A DNA stretch of 64,000 nt from Chloroflexota bacterium (GTDB lineage Bacteria > Chloroflexota > Dehalococcoidia > FW602-bin16). The notes beneath the pieces were generated by a model. The model was not told the origin of the DNA, made no database searches, and saw nothing but the letters and a program-made list of their open reading frames with translations. Shown piece by piece: positions 1-10,800 of the stretch (position 1 is the first letter of the stretch; each line of letters begins with the position of its first letter). Made by a program: the position numbers and the translations under genes. The stretch covers positions 37,308 to 101,307 of the forward strand of contig SCTZ01000170.1 of the NCBI GenBank assembly GCA_004297765.1. The letters run 5' to 3'.

Positions 1-692
1 GGGAAGGCGTCCAGCCGATACCAGCGCATCATGAACCCGAGAGCGAAGATCACGGTGGCGATCTGGATCTCCAGAAGCCTTGGGTGCCCATCGGTCCGAT
101 CCGCTTGCTGCTGGACTTCCTCGGACCTGAGAGAACGTGTGAAAACCTTCACCAGCCCCGTCATTCCCGCGAAAGCGGGAATACAGTGTGCCATGGATTC
201 CCGCTTTCGCGGGAATGACGAAAGAGCGTCCGGGGATGACGCAAGAGGACCTTGGGCATCAGCGGCCCGCGTCACGTGCTTTATGAGAAACAAAAGTTGG
301 CGAGGGATGGGCGTGAGGACCACCACAAACAGGACCATGCTCGCCAGCCACATGATCAGCCCGCTCTGTGGCAGGGCCCAATTCCTAAGAAAGATCAGAG
401 CCTGCCCATTGATCCCCAGGACGATCGCCAAGAGCATCAACCGAAAACGATTCCAGGGCACGGGCGCCCTGTCGAGGGCACTGATCCTGTCGGACTCCAG
501 CGACGACGATCTGATCGAAGGTAGCAAAACGGCCAGCGCGAGTATCACCGCGGTGCCGTACCACAGTACGGTCACCGCAATCGGCTGGCGGTTAATGAGG
601 GTTGCCTGTCCCAACTCGGCCCCTCCGATCGCAGCCAGAGCGACGAGCAGACTGGAGTAGCGGCGTAGAATGGAGACGAGGAATGTCACCAT
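1..692 (-). CDS. PMT/GT39-like membrane glycosyltransferase, N-terminal part (runs off left edge)
   Basis: The minus-strand frame is open from an ATG at 690-692 to the window edge, about 230 codons with no stop. It starts with hydrophobic segments, then a polar linker, then a second hydrophobic stretch ending ...FMMRWYRLDAF at the edge. In the two upstream paralogs this is the point just before the WFDEA catalytic-type motif. Only two bases separate its ATG from the stop of the upstream paralog, and AAGGA lies about 8 bases before the ATG, so it is the sixth gene of the operon. The cytoplasmic linker (about residues 158-178) is encoded by a dispersed inverted repeat and reads SFPRKRES...PAFAGMT. 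Known: PMT-type enzymes move sugars from lipid carriers outside the membrane. Inferred: same role here. The C-terminal architecture cannot be seen. Confidence 0.75.
   Translation of the reverse strand, partial: MVTFLVSILRRYSSLLVALAAIGGAELGQATLINRQPIAVTVLWYGTAVILALAVLLPSIRSSSLESDRISALDRAPVPWNRFRLMLLAIVLGINGQALIFLRNWALPQSGLIMWLASMVLFVVVLTPIPRQLLFLIKHVTRAADAQGPLASSPDALSSFPRKRESMAHCIPAFAGMTGLVKVFTRSLRSEEVQQQADRTDGHPRLLEIQIATVIFALGFMMRWYRLDAF
159..220. repeat. Dispersed inverted repeat (CATTCCCGCGAAAGCGGGAA type) inside a coding frame
   Basis: Two near-perfect inverted arms (about 160-182 and 197-219) contain CATTCCCGCGAAAGCGGGAA and its complement, separated by about 14 bases. The element is a widespread REP/MITE-like family whose translation gives the recognisable PRKRES and PAFAGMT peptides. 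Here it sits in frame inside the partial glycosyltransferase gene without introducing a stop. Confidence 0.85.
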
Positions 693-694
693 CG

Positions 695-3600
695 CTATGG
701 TCCTTGGACGGCGAGTTTTCTGATACGATTCGCGCCGCTCTCTGCCAGATAGAGCAGACCCTGACGATCCACCGCGATGCCCCGAGGAGAGTCCACGTGG
801 ACGCTACCGCCATTCGTGGCGTCGATGTCTATCTTCGGCTCACCGTCAGGGCTGAAGACGAACAACTGACCATTGGTGCTGGTGGCGTACAGCATGCCTT
901 GCGCATCTACGCTCAGGCGAGGACCGTTGAGACCGCCGGCCTCGGTCGGCATAGTCCATTCTCGGAGAAACCGCCCTTCCGCGTCGAACTTCTGGATGCG
1001 ATTGTTGACGCTGTCGGCCACGTATACCATACCGCCCCTATCCACCGCCACGCCGGAGGGCTCGAGGAAAAGCCCCTGACCGCTCCCGCTCGCACCCCAG
1101 GATGTCATCAGCACGCCGTTCGGATCGAGCTTCAAGACGCGGTTCCTTCCGGTATCTACGACGAAGATGTTGCCCTGTCCATCGACGGCCAGCCCCCGGG
1201 GGTGATATGTGACCAGCCGCTGCAAATCCAGCCGGCGGCGAAGCTTGCCATCGGCGTCGAATTGCTGAATCCCGTCGTCGCCGTCCAGAGCGTAGATCGA
1301 CCCGTCCGGTCCCAGCGCGAGGGCGGTGAGATCCTGGAATCGTCCGTCCCCGCTGCCGCGTCCGCCCCACGCGGACAGAAACTCGCCCGCCAACGAGAAC
1401 TTCTGGATGCGCTGATTGCCGTAGTCAAGAACGTAGAGCCTGTCCGAGGCATCTATGATCAAATCGCGCGGACGATCGAACTGTCCGTTCCCAATCCCGG
1501 CGCTGCCCCATTGGCCGATGGACGTCGGCTGCACGACCGTAGCAGCAGCAACTGGTGGGACCGCCGGGGCGATGGCAGGCGAGCTCTGGGTGAGCGGCGC
1601 CTCAGCGCGTAGTCTATCCCAGGGCAGCAACTCCCGCTGACCGCCGGGTAGTGTCCAGTACACGTGAACGTGGGAGTAGTCGCTCCTGTTCATAAAGCGG
1701 ACGCGGAGATCGTGCCAACCCGCGGCCAGCGGGATCGATCCATCCAGATACCTGTTCAGCATCTTGTTGTCCACGACCAGTTGTCCGTCAATGTAGATCG
1801 ACGAGTAGTCGATCGATTCCGAGCCGAACCTATAGGTGCCAGTCTCCGGAGCCTGGATCTTGCCGTACCACTCGATGCTGTAAGGGCGGGGCAGCGGAAA
1901 GACATGGAAGTTGAACGCCACGGTCCGGTCGATCTGGGCGTAGGCCGGCGATCCGGAAAAGTTGTCGTTCGGGTAGTAGTAGCCGATCACCCCGTTGTTG
2001 GGCACACGTGAGACGTACAGCATGTTCGACGGGACGACGTCCCGTGGCGTTTTGCCTGTCGACCAGGTCATCTTCAGCGAGCCATCCTGGCTGACTTTCG
2101 CGCGCACCTCAATAGAATGCAAGCCCTTGGCCAGCTTAACGGACTGCTCCGCGTAGCCCCCTTGAGTCTCCACGATGCTTTGACCATCGATGAAGAGCCG
2201 GGCCCATTCGGTCGACTCCAGCCCCAGCGTGTACGTATCGTAGGCGGGGACCAGCAGGCTCCCGCTCCAGACGGCCGAGAACGGCCGAGGAAGCGGGGCT
2301 TGGCGCCAATCGAAAGAGATGGCACGATTGGTCTGCTCCAAGACCGGCTGGCCCTCAAACTCCAATCCATCGTAGTATCGTCCATCGAGTCCCAGGATGG
2401 CGTTGGCCTGCGCCGCTGGCACGGAAACGTACCACAGGGCGGCGCGGTTCTGCGGACCTGTCTCGGCCCGAATCTCGGCGTCGGGATACAGAGATTTCAC
2501 CATGGGCAGCACGTGCTCATAGCTCGGATCCAGGAGCAGGATGGTGTCACGGTCAAGCTGATCTCTGAACGGTAGTGCGTCTTGAGGCTGAAACGTGGTG
2601 GTTTTCACGTTAGGAGCGAGAAAACGCAGTGTAGGTTGGTTTGACAGGAAGGGCGACACGTAGACATTCTTATCCGCCCCTTCAGCCGCCATGATCCTAG
2701 CTGCAAGCGTTTCCCCGATGGAGAAGGAGGCCCAGACCGCGAAATCTGACATCTGGCGGTTGAAATACATGTTCAGGTTGACGTAGCCCACGTAGGCGGC
2801 CACGACCACGAGGACCGCCGAGCCAACCAGCGCAAAGCGGCGTCCCAGAGCCCAGCGCCCCAGCCGGAACACCTGGAACAGCGCGATCGCCACGAACAGG
2901 TAGACGGCTGTCACAACGCCCATATCGCGGTTGGCCTGGGGCGCCTCGAAATCGAGGGAGAAGATCCCGGGCGCGAGCATGGCTAGGAAGAACACGACGG
3001 CAATGAAATACGCCGAGCGGTTGAGTCGAAAGATGCTGTAGCCGAGACCAAGGATGGCGAGGGTGCTGGTGATGAGATCGAGCATCGGCGCGCCCGGGAG
3101 GTTGTGACGGCCGTTATTGTCGCCGGCATAGTTGAACATCAGAAGATGCTTCTTGGTGCTCTCCAACACGGCCGCGACGGATTGCTGTGGCGTCTTACCG
3201 TTGAAGATAAGCACGGTGGACGGCCGCTGCATGAAAACCTCGGGATGACTCTTGGCGTACCAGATGATAGGCGAGCAGACGATCGCAATGGTCGCGAGCA
3301 GAACGACGACACATTGCAGCCGATGAAGGGTCGGGCGCCAGCGCTCGAAGAAGGCCTTGTGACCTATCAGAAGTAAGGCCAGAACGGGAATAAGCACGGA
3401 GGAATAATACCCGTAGAGCGAAAGCCCAATAGCCAGACCGGCCCAAACGAAATCGCGACGCTTCTCGAACTTCAGCCCTCGAAAGACGAAGTACAGCGCG
3501 AAGACCTCGAAGAGCACGACGAAGATGCTGGGCATCCCGATGCGGCTGAAATTGATGTGCCAGCGCGACGTGGCGAGGAGGAAGGCTACCACCAGGGCTA

Positions 3601-4231
3601 CGCGAGTTCCAAACAGGTAACGAGCCAGGAGATAGAAACCCAGGACACTGAGGATGCCCGCCGTGGCGAACATGGAGCGTACGCCCACCGAATCCTCGCC
3701 AAAGACGCGCAGGAAGACGGTCATGAAATTGACGTAGAAGAAGATGGCTGGAAAGTCGCTGTACCCTCTGGAGAAGATCGATAGGAACTGCGGGTCCGCC
3801 ATGGCGCGACGGGCAGCAAGACCCAGGTCAGCTTCGTCGAACCATAGACCGTACGGAGTGTTGGCGAGGTCGACGGTTCTAGCCAAAGCCGCCACGGCCA
3901 TGACCATGGCCAGAAGAAATAGCTCGATCCAGCGTCGGGGGACCGTTCTGCCCAGGAGAGTGATGTGGCTGGCGGACAAATCCAACTCGGTGCATCGTTC
4001 ATCCGACGGCAGCCGACCCCGCGCCAGGAGGAAGCCTATCACGAAGAGGATCACAGCTATCCCTTGCAGAATGAGTGGCCGCGTGAGAGGTCCTCTTGCC
4101 TCGAACGCTTGCCCGGCCAGGAGTCCGAGAGCTAGCCCCGCGGCCAGCAGCAAGACAGCCAGGGCTTTCAGACCAATCAGTAGGGACAGCCTGGACTTAT
4201 CCGAGATAGTAATCCGGAGATTCATCTTCAC
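695..4231 (-). CDS. PMT-like membrane glycosyltransferase with two PA14-like domains and C-terminal NHL propeller
   Basis: The product has 1,178 residues. Residues 1-500 are polytopic, with the PMT/GT39-type motif WFDEAD at 130-135 (D132, E133) in the first external loop. Around 610-740 and 745-870 lie two PA14-like modules (GRYYDG...FDWR...FIDG and GYYYPNDNFSG...YIDG). From about 900 to the end there are roughly six NHL blades (repeated RDLIIDASDRLYVLDYGNQR-type units). It starts at GTG 4229-4231, overlapping the upstream stop as GTGA; an ATG two codons later is an alternative. Known: the family transfers sugars from polyprenyl-phosphate donors outside the membrane, and PA14 domains often bind glycans. 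Inferred: the soluble part is extracytoplasmic and positions substrate. It is a paralog of the next gene upstream. Confidence 0.85.
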   Translation of the reverse strand: MKMNLRITISDKSRLSLLIGLKALAVLLLAAGLALGLLAGQAFEARGPLTRPLILQGIAVILFVIGFLLARGRLPSDERCTELDLSASHITLLGRTVPRRWIELFLLAMVMAVAALARTVDLANTPYGLWFDEADLGLAARRAMADPQFLSIFSRGYSDFPAIFFYVNFMTVFLRVFGEDSVGVRSMFATAGILSVLGFYLLARYLFGTRVALVVAFLLATSRWHINFSRIGMPSIFVVLFEVFALYFVFRGLKFEKRRDFVWAGLAIGLSLYGYYSSVLIPVLALLLIGHKAFFERWRPTLHRLQCVVVLLATIAIVCSPIIWYAKSHPEVFMQRPSTVLIFNGKTPQQSVAAVLESTKKHLLMFNYAGDNNGRHNLPGAPMLDLITSTLAILGLGYSIFRLNRSAYFIAVVFFLAMLAPGIFSLDFEAPQANRDMGVVTAVYLFVAIALFQVFRLGRWALGRRFALVGSAVLVVVAAYVGYVNLNMYFNRQMSDFAVWASFSIGETLAARIMAAEGADKNVYVSPFLSNQPTLRFLAPNVKTTTFQPQDALPFRDQLDRDTILLLDPSYEHVLPMVKSLYPDAEIRAETGPQNRAALWYVSVPAAQANAILGLDGRYYDGLEFEGQPVLEQTNRAISFDWRQAPLPRPFSAVWSGSLLVPAYDTYTLGLESTEWARLFIDGQSIVETQGGYAEQSVKLAKGLHSIEVRAKVSQDGSLKMTWSTGKTPRDVVPSNMLYVSRVPNNGVIGYYYPNDNFSGSPAYAQIDRTVAFNFHVFPLPRPYSIEWYGKIQAPETGTYRFGSESIDYSSIYIDGQLVVDNKMLNRYLDGSIPLAAGWHDLRVRFMNRSDYSHVHVYWTLPGGQRELLPWDRLRAEAPLTQSSPAIAPAVPPVAAATVVQPTSIGQWGSAGIGNGQFDRPRDLIIDASDRLYVLDYGNQRIQKFSLAGEFLSAWGGRGSGDGRFQDLTALALGPDGSIYALDGDDGIQQFDADGKLRRRLDLQRLVTYHPRGLAVDGQGNIFVVDTGRNRVLKLDPNGVLMTSWGASGSGQGLFLEPSGVAVDRGGMVYVADSVNNRIQKFDAEGRFLREWTMPTEAGGLNGPRLSVDAQGMLYATSTNGQLFVFSPDGEPKIDIDATNGGSVHVDSPRGIAVDRQGLLYLAESGANRIRKLAVQGP

Positions 4232-7200
4232 GGTCCTCGAACGACGAAGCTACGGATGCGATTCGCGCCGCTTTCGGCGACGTAGACCAGACCCTGACGA
4301 TCGACGGCGATGCCGCGGGGTGTCTCTAGCTTGAGATCCGGGCCGCCGGTGGACCCAAAGGCCATCTTCAACTCGCCATTCTGCGTAAAAGCGTAGAGCT
4401 GGCCGCTGCCGCCGGTCAGATACAGGTTTCCCTCCGCGTCCAGACTCAATCGCGGGCCGCTGACACCGCCGGAGTCGGCCGGCGCGACCCAGGACTTGAC
4501 GAAGCGTCCCTGGCTGTCGAGCTTCTGAATGCGGTTGTTGTTGGTGTCCGCCACGTATATATTTCCGTTTCTATCGACCGCCACATCGGATGGCTCCCGG
4601 AACTGCCCGTCTCCCATGCCCGGTGCGCCCCAGGCTGTGAGAAGCGTGCCAGATGGATCGACCTTCAAGATGCGGCTTTTCCCTGTGTCCGCGATGTAGA
4701 AGTTGCCCTGACTGTCGATGTCGAAGCCGCGCGGGTGGTACATTTGAAGTGCCCCCAGATCGACCCGCCCCTGATAGGCTCCGTTGGAGTCGAACTTCTG
4801 AATGGACCCCGTGGTGCTATCCAGGACCCAGACCGATCCGCCTGGACCGACGGCCAGGGCGAAGGCGTCCTGGAATTGCCCGTTTCCGTTGCCCCGTCCG
4901 CCCCATTGAGTTAGATACTCGCCCGTCAGCGAGAACTTCTCTATGCGCTGGTTGCCGTAGTCCAAGACGTAGAGCTTGTCCGATCCGTCGATGACCAGGT
5001 CTCGCGGAGTGGAGAACATGCCGTTGCTCGTCCCCGCGCCGCCCCACCTGCTCGCGGCCCGCGGTGAGCCAAACGGCGGCAGCGGCGTAGCCGACGGTGT
5101 AGGGGTCGCCGTGGGGGTCGGCGTCGGGGTCGCCGTCGGCGTGGCTGTAGGGGTGGAGGTCGGCGTCGGCGACGCTATCGCAGCAGCTTGTGGCTCCTTC
5201 GGACCCAGCACAGATAGAACCTCCGACGCAGTGGGGGGCGTTGCGATCCACAGCCTTTCCCATGGCAGAGGCTCCCTGTTGCCGCCCGGGGGCGTCCAGA
5301 ATACGGTAATGCGTGAGAAGTTGCTCTCGTTTGTGAATCGGATACGAACATCGTGCGGCCCGGCGGTCAGGTCGACCGGTGCCTCAGCGTAGCGGTTGAG
5401 CGTTTCATTGTCCAAGATCAGTTGGTCATCTATGTAGATCCAGGAACGGTCGATGCTCTCCGAGCCGAATAGGTACGTGCCGCCTTGCGATAGGTTGATC
5501 TTCCCGCGCCATTCGATGCTATAAGGCCGTGGCAGCGGGGAGATGTGGAAATCGAAGGAGACCGCGCGATCAATCTGGGCGAAGGCCGGCGTTCCGGAGA
5601 AATCGCCGTTGCGATAGTAGTAGCCGATCAGACCGTTGTTAGGCACCCTTGAGGCAAACAGCGAGTTGGCGGGCACCTCCTGCCGTGGGATGTTCTTGGA
5701 CGACCATAGTAGCTTGAGGGAGCCAGCCTGATCGACTCGGGCGCGCAGTCGAATGGCGTGCAAGCCCTTGGCCAGCGTAACGCTTTCCTCCAGGCGGCTG
5801 GCGCTGCTCTCCAAGAGCGGCCGACCGTCCACGGTCAATTCGGCCCAACCGCCGGTCTCCAGCGCAAATTGGTACGTGTCATAGGCGGGGATCAGGATGT
5901 TTCCCGTCCACTCGGCCGAGAAAGGCATGGGCAATGGCGGCTGCCGCCAATCGAAGGAGGTCGTCTGGTCGCGTCTCCTCAGGGCTGGCCCGCCGGCGAA
6001 ATCGGATCCTTTGTAGTAGCTGGCGTCAAGACCGAAGATCTCAGCGGCATCTGCCGCGGACACCAAGGCGCTGTAGAGGATCGGCTGCCCCTGTGGTCCC
6101 TGCTCTTCGCGGATCTGGGCCCGCGGATAGAAGCCCTTCACGATGGGCATAATGTAGGCGTAGCTCGGATCCAGCAGCAAGAGGGCATCGCGCGCAGGCT
6201 GATCGCGCAATGGGAGAACGTCCTGCGGCTGAAAGGGCTTGGTTGGTGCGTTGGACGCCAGGAAACGCAGGGTCGGATGGCCCTGGAAGCCAGGCGAGAC
6301 GTAGTTATCCTTGCCCCTCCCTTTGGTGGCCAGAATGGTGGCTACGCGCGCTTCCACCGCTGAGAAGGACGACCAGACCACGAAGTCGGACATCTGTCGC
6401 CCGAAGTACAGGTTCAGGTTGATGTAGCCGACCACGATCGCCACGCCGGCCAAAGCGACGGGAAAAACGAGCCGGAAGGGCCGACCGAGAGCCCATTGAC
6501 CCAGACGCCAGATCTGAAACAAGGCCACGCCTACCAGCAGGTACACGGCTGGAATGACGCCGATATCCCGATAGGACTGGGGAGCCTCGAAGTCCAGCGA
6601 GAGAATGCCGGGCATGAGCATGGCAAAGAACCAGGCCACTAGCAAGAAGTACCTGGAGCGGTGCAGCCGCAATAGACTATACCCGAGTCCCAGGATAGCC
6701 AGGGCGCTAGTAATGGGGTCCAGCATTGGGGCGCCCGGCAAGTTGTGCCGGCCGTTGTTGTCGCCAGAGTAGCTGAACATCAGCAGATGCTTGCGCGTGG
6801 TCTCCAGGACGGCACTGATGGACTCCTCCGTGGTCTTGCCATTGAAGACAAGAACCGTGGACTGTCTTTGAAAGAACTCCTGGGGATAGTCCTTGGCGTA
6901 CAGCAGCAGCGGCGAGTAGACGATCGCGATAGTGATCAGCATCAGGACCACGCACCGAACACGCTGGGAATTAGGGCGCCAACCCTCGAAGACGGCTTTG
7001 TGTCCGATAAACAAGAGAGCCAGAACGGGGACCATCACCGACGCGTAGTAGCCGTGTAGAGCCAGCCCCATCGCCAGTCCCGCCAGGATAAAATCCCGGC
7101 GCTTCTCGGTCCGCAGCCCGCGAATGACAAGGTAGAGCGCGAAGACCTCGAATAGCACGGTCAGTATGCCATGCATCCCGACGCGGCTGAAGTTCACATG

Positions 7201-7854
7201 CCAGCGCGAGGTCGCCAGGAGAAAAGCCGCCACCAGACCCACCCGTGCGCCGAACAGGCATCGGGCCAGCAAGTAGAACCCCAGCACTGAGAACACGCCC
7301 GCCGTGACGGACATGGCCCGCACGCCAACAGCGTCGGGACCGAAGATGCGGATAAAGAACGCCATGACGTAGAAGAATAGGGCCGGCAGTTGGGAGAGCC
7401 CTGGGATGAAGGTCGGTCGGTAGCTGGGATCCTCCAGAATGCGACGTGCCTCGATGCCGTTCTGGGCCTCATCGAACCAAAGACCAGGCGGCATGTTGCC
7501 CAGGTTCAGGGCGCGAGCCAGTAGCGCGACCAGGAGGATCACGCCCAGCAGCCGTAGCTCCAGGTCCCACGGGCTGAAGGTGTATCCCCACAGCCTGATC
7601 TGTCCGGCGGCTAGCTCTCTTCCTTCACTCTCCACGCCTTGCGCGAGCCAGCGCCTCGCCAGGGGGATGGACATGGCGAAGAGAGCCACAGCTAGTCCCT
7701 GCAGGAGCAAGGGAAATGTGAGCGACTGCCGGGCCTCGAAGGCGAGAGCGGCTATCAGACTCAGCAGAACGCCTGTGCCCAACATCAGTGACGTGATGAG
7801 CCTTACCCGGACAACCGGCAAGTCATGCAGGGCCCGGTTCAGCAGCACCGTCAT
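4228..7854 (-). CDS. PMT-like membrane glycosyltransferase with PA14-like pair, Pro/Thr linker and NHL propeller
   Basis: The product has 1,208 residues and is collinear with the downstream paralog. It has a polytopic N-terminal half with WFDEAQ at 126-131 (D128, E129), two PA14-like modules around 620-890 (ASYYKG...FDWR and GYYYRNGDFSG...YIDD), and an NHL propeller from about 945 to the end. Unlike its neighbour it has a Pro/Thr-rich linker of about 35 residues between the PA14 pair and the propeller. The ATG overlaps the stop of the upstream gene by one base (TAATG), which implies translational coupling. The role is inferred as sugar transfer outside the membrane. The specificity is unknown, and a non-enzymatic scaffold role cannot be excluded. 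Confidence 0.85.
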   Translation of the reverse strand: MTVLLNRALHDLPVVRVRLITSLMLGTGVLLSLIAALAFEARQSLTFPLLLQGLAVALFAMSIPLARRWLAQGVESEGRELAAGQIRLWGYTFSPWDLELRLLGVILLVALLARALNLGNMPPGLWFDEAQNGIEARRILEDPSYRPTFIPGLSQLPALFFYVMAFFIRIFGPDAVGVRAMSVTAGVFSVLGFYLLARCLFGARVGLVAAFLLATSRWHVNFSRVGMHGILTVLFEVFALYLVIRGLRTEKRRDFILAGLAMGLALHGYYASVMVPVLALLFIGHKAVFEGWRPNSQRVRCVVLMLITIAIVYSPLLLYAKDYPQEFFQRQSTVLVFNGKTTEESISAVLETTRKHLLMFSYSGDNNGRHNLPGAPMLDPITSALAILGLGYSLLRLHRSRYFLLVAWFFAMLMPGILSLDFEAPQSYRDIGVIPAVYLLVGVALFQIWRLGQWALGRPFRLVFPVALAGVAIVVGYINLNLYFGRQMSDFVVWSSFSAVEARVATILATKGRGKDNYVSPGFQGHPTLRFLASNAPTKPFQPQDVLPLRDQPARDALLLLDPSYAYIMPIVKGFYPRAQIREEQGPQGQPILYSALVSAADAAEIFGLDASYYKGSDFAGGPALRRRDQTTSFDWRQPPLPMPFSAEWTGNILIPAYDTYQFALETGGWAELTVDGRPLLESSASRLEESVTLAKGLHAIRLRARVDQAGSLKLLWSSKNIPRQEVPANSLFASRVPNNGLIGYYYRNGDFSGTPAFAQIDRAVSFDFHISPLPRPYSIEWRGKINLSQGGTYLFGSESIDRSWIYIDDQLILDNETLNRYAEAPVDLTAGPHDVRIRFTNESNFSRITVFWTPPGGNREPLPWERLWIATPPTASEVLSVLGPKEPQAAAIASPTPTSTPTATPTATPTPTPTATPTPSATPLPPFGSPRAASRWGGAGTSNGMFSTPRDLVIDGSDKLYVLDYGNQRIEKFSLTGEYLTQWGGRGNGNGQFQDAFALAVGPGGSVWVLDSTTGSIQKFDSNGAYQGRVDLGALQMYHPRGFDIDSQGNFYIADTGKSRILKVDPSGTLLTAWGAPGMGDGQFREPSDVAVDRNGNIYVADTNNNRIQKLDSQGRFVKSWVAPADSGGVSGPRLSLDAEGNLYLTGGSGQLYAFTQNGELKMAFGSTGGPDLKLETPRGIAVDRQGLVYVAESGANRIRSFVVRGP
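5076..5172. repeat. Low-complexity repeat encoding Thr-Pro linker
   Basis: A GGGGTCGGCGT-like hexamer-rich tract encodes alternating Thr-Pro-Thr-Ala residues on the minus strand inside the PMT-PA14-NHL gene. The plus-strand frame of the same tract gives a meaningless Gly-Val repeat. Such a linker fits an extended extracytoplasmic spacer that may itself be O-glycosylated (inference). Confidence 0.8.
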
Positions 7855-10800
7855 TACTTGGGGACCTCGAGCTTCTGAACGCGATTGTTGCCTGCCTCGA
7901 CCACGAAGACGCTGCCTTGACCGTCGACGGCCACGCCGATCGGCAAGTTGTAGGAAGCGTTGTCGATGCCGGGCTTGCCAATCACGCCGAGCAAGATGCC
8001 CTGGCTGGAGAAGCGCAGCAGCCGGTGGTTCTCCGGATCGGTCACGATCACGTTGCCCGTGGGCTCGATCGCCAGCATAGGCTTGTTCAGGATGCCCAGG
8101 CTTTCCCAGCCGCTCGCCAGCGGGATCTGCATCACGGGCTTGAACGTCTTGTCGAACTTCTGGATGCGCCGATTCCAGGTGTCTGCCACCCAGATATTGC
8201 CGGTCCCGTCCGCTCCGATGCCGACCGGCTCGTTGAACTGACCCGGCGCGTTGCCCGCGCCGCCGAAGGCGGCGATGAACTTGCCCGAGGTGTCGAACAC
8301 CTGGACGCGCTTGTTCCCGGTGTCGGTCACGTACACGTTGTCCTGGTTATCTATGGCGACCCCGCGAGGTCCGTAGAATTTGCCCGGATTGCCCTGTGCC
8401 GCGCCCTGAGTGTCCAGGTGCTCGCCCCACTGCGCCACGAACTTCAGATCGCTGTCGAATTTCTGGACGCGATGGTTCCAGGTGTCAGCCACGTACACGT
8501 TGCCCCTGGAGTCGACGGCGATGCCCCAGGCCCCGCCCGCGGATGGCTGGAACTCGCCCTGTCCGCTACCCTGTTTGCCCGCCTGAGCGAGGAGCTTCCC
8601 GGAGCTATCGAACTTCTGCACGCGATTGTTGAGCCCGTCGACCACGTATATGTTGCCCTGCCCATCCACTGTGATGCCCTTGGGTTCGTTGAGCTGCCCG
8701 GGGGCACTGCCCTTGCTGCCGAAGCTGAGCGTGCTGGGAATACTGATCTGCTTGGCTAGATATTCCTCGGGCACGCGCGATGCCGCGGAGCCGCCGACGA
8801 GCGGACTGGCATCCTTCGGGAAGAAGGCCACGGCGTCCGACGAGCCCAGAGGGACGGATACTTCCCGGTACATGAAGTAGCGCCACCAATGCTGCCAGCT
8901 ATCGCCCGAGAGAAGATCGCGGGCCAAGCTGGAGAACGTCGCTCCACGGTAGTCCTCCGGATACCACCAGCGCAGCTTATACTTCTCGCCCTGGTCGTAC
9001 TTGCCCAGGTAGATCTTGGCCTTGTCCACGTTGCTGGCATGCAGCAGCAATACGTCGCCGAGGGGAGGACCCGAGATGTTGCCAAGGGTCGGATAGTCCA
9101 CGTTCTTGTAGTCGCGCAGATACCAGGCCCAGGGCCAGGTGAAGCTCTCTGTCGCGTCGACCGTTATCTTCAGGTTGTTGCGCAGTCCGGTGCGCTGCGC
9201 CACCTGGTCGATCTCGTCCATAACCTTGGGAACGTCTGGCGAGCTTTGCGTATATACCAGCATCTCGACCGGGATATCGCCGTGCACGAAGCTGGCGATC
9301 CATGAAGCACGGACGGTGAGCAACAATCCGATGCCGAGCACGGCCGTCGCTATCAGTTGTAAACCCAGGCGCCTGCCCACCCGTTGTGTGCCCGTATGCA
9401 GCACACCGGCCAACAGGAGCAGCAGACCCAGCATGACAGTTACCTTGAGCAGGTTGCCCGAGTTGGCAAAGGGTCCGGGTTTCGCAAGCAGCGCGGCCAC
9501 CAGACCGACCACGGCCAGCACTAGCAACGGAAATCCGAGGACCACCAGCCAGCCGCCGAGGTCGCGCGCCCTGTGCCAGTCGATGCGCGAGAGCAACTCA
9601 CCGATGAGCTTGCTGGATAACAGCGCGAAAGGCAAGGCCATGTACAGAATGATCCACGGCATCTTCTCGCCGGCCACTGCGTAGGCCAGCAGTGCCGCAG
9701 CGCACCAGTACGTCAAGAAGCGCGGGAACAGACTGCGTCGCAGCGCGTAATAGACCGCCGCAACCAATCCGAAGCCCAGCGGCACAAACTCGTAGACCGG
9801 CAACAGGACCAGGTAGTAGTACCAGGGCTGGCTTCCACGCTGTACCTCGTGCTGTCCGAGCCAGTAGGCGAGCGAGCCCCAGACACCTGTGCCCAGCCCT
9901 GTGGGATTGGAGAAGAACGTGGTGAACAGCGGAACGTAGATGGACCAGAACAATCCTGCGCAGATCAGCCAGGTGCGACGGTTCCAGCGCATCCCAATCC
10001 AGACCGTGACGGCCAACAGGATCAGGAACAGAGGAGTGCCGTAGAAGAAAGCCGCCGTGGTGGTGAAGCCAGCTAAGCTCACCTGCTGCGCCAGGTCCAC
10101 GTTCAGCATGCGAAAGACGACTGACGATCCTCCGACAAACATTGGCAGCGATAGTGTGCCCAGAAGCACGAGCAGATCGCCGGCCGGAGAGAGACCCGTT
10201 AGCTGGGCGCCGCGTGCCAGAGCACGCAGCACCTCCGGCCCCGCCACGATCAGGAGGAAAGCCCCGAAGATGGCCACCGTGATGAACGTATCCTCTTTCG
10301 TGGTAAACGACAGGCTCAGCGCCGCAGCGCCCACGTACAGGTATATGGGGCGGCGCTCGGCCAGGTAGCGCCAACCGGCGATCACCAGGATGAGCGCCCA
10401 GACGGCCATGTAGATGTCGTGGCGAATGAAGCGGCTGTAGTAGAGAAACGAGGGCGAGATCGCGAGCAGAATAGCCGCCACCAGCGCGCCCGCGCGCCCG
10501 AGCTGTCCGCGCAGGAAATATGGCAGTCCGACCAGGATCGTGCCGAACAGGGCGGGCACGATGCGAGCGGTGTAGTCGTTCACGCCGAACAGGAAGTAGG
10601 CCAGCGCGTCGCCGTGGAAGAGCAGTGGCCCGTGCATCATAGGATCATGCACATAGCCGCGCCCCTGGAGAAGGTAGTAGCTGTACAGGGCGTGCAGACT
10701 CTCGTCGTGGTGCATGGCCCTGCTTCCCAGGTCCCACAAGCGCATCACCCCGGCCAGGAGAATCAGGGCGAGATAGGCCGCTTGTTCCCAGTTCAGGTTG

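Noticed and set aside
602..1612. Long plus-strand open frames opposite the membrane-protein operon (also at 2117-2575, 5758-6363, 7917-8759)
   Set aside because: They are antisense shadows of genes whose minus-strand products have clear domain structure; the plus-strand translations show no family motifs.
4976..5392. Plus-strand frame with a long Gly-Val repeat
   Set aside because: It is the reverse reading of the Thr-Pro linker repeat of the glycosyltransferase.
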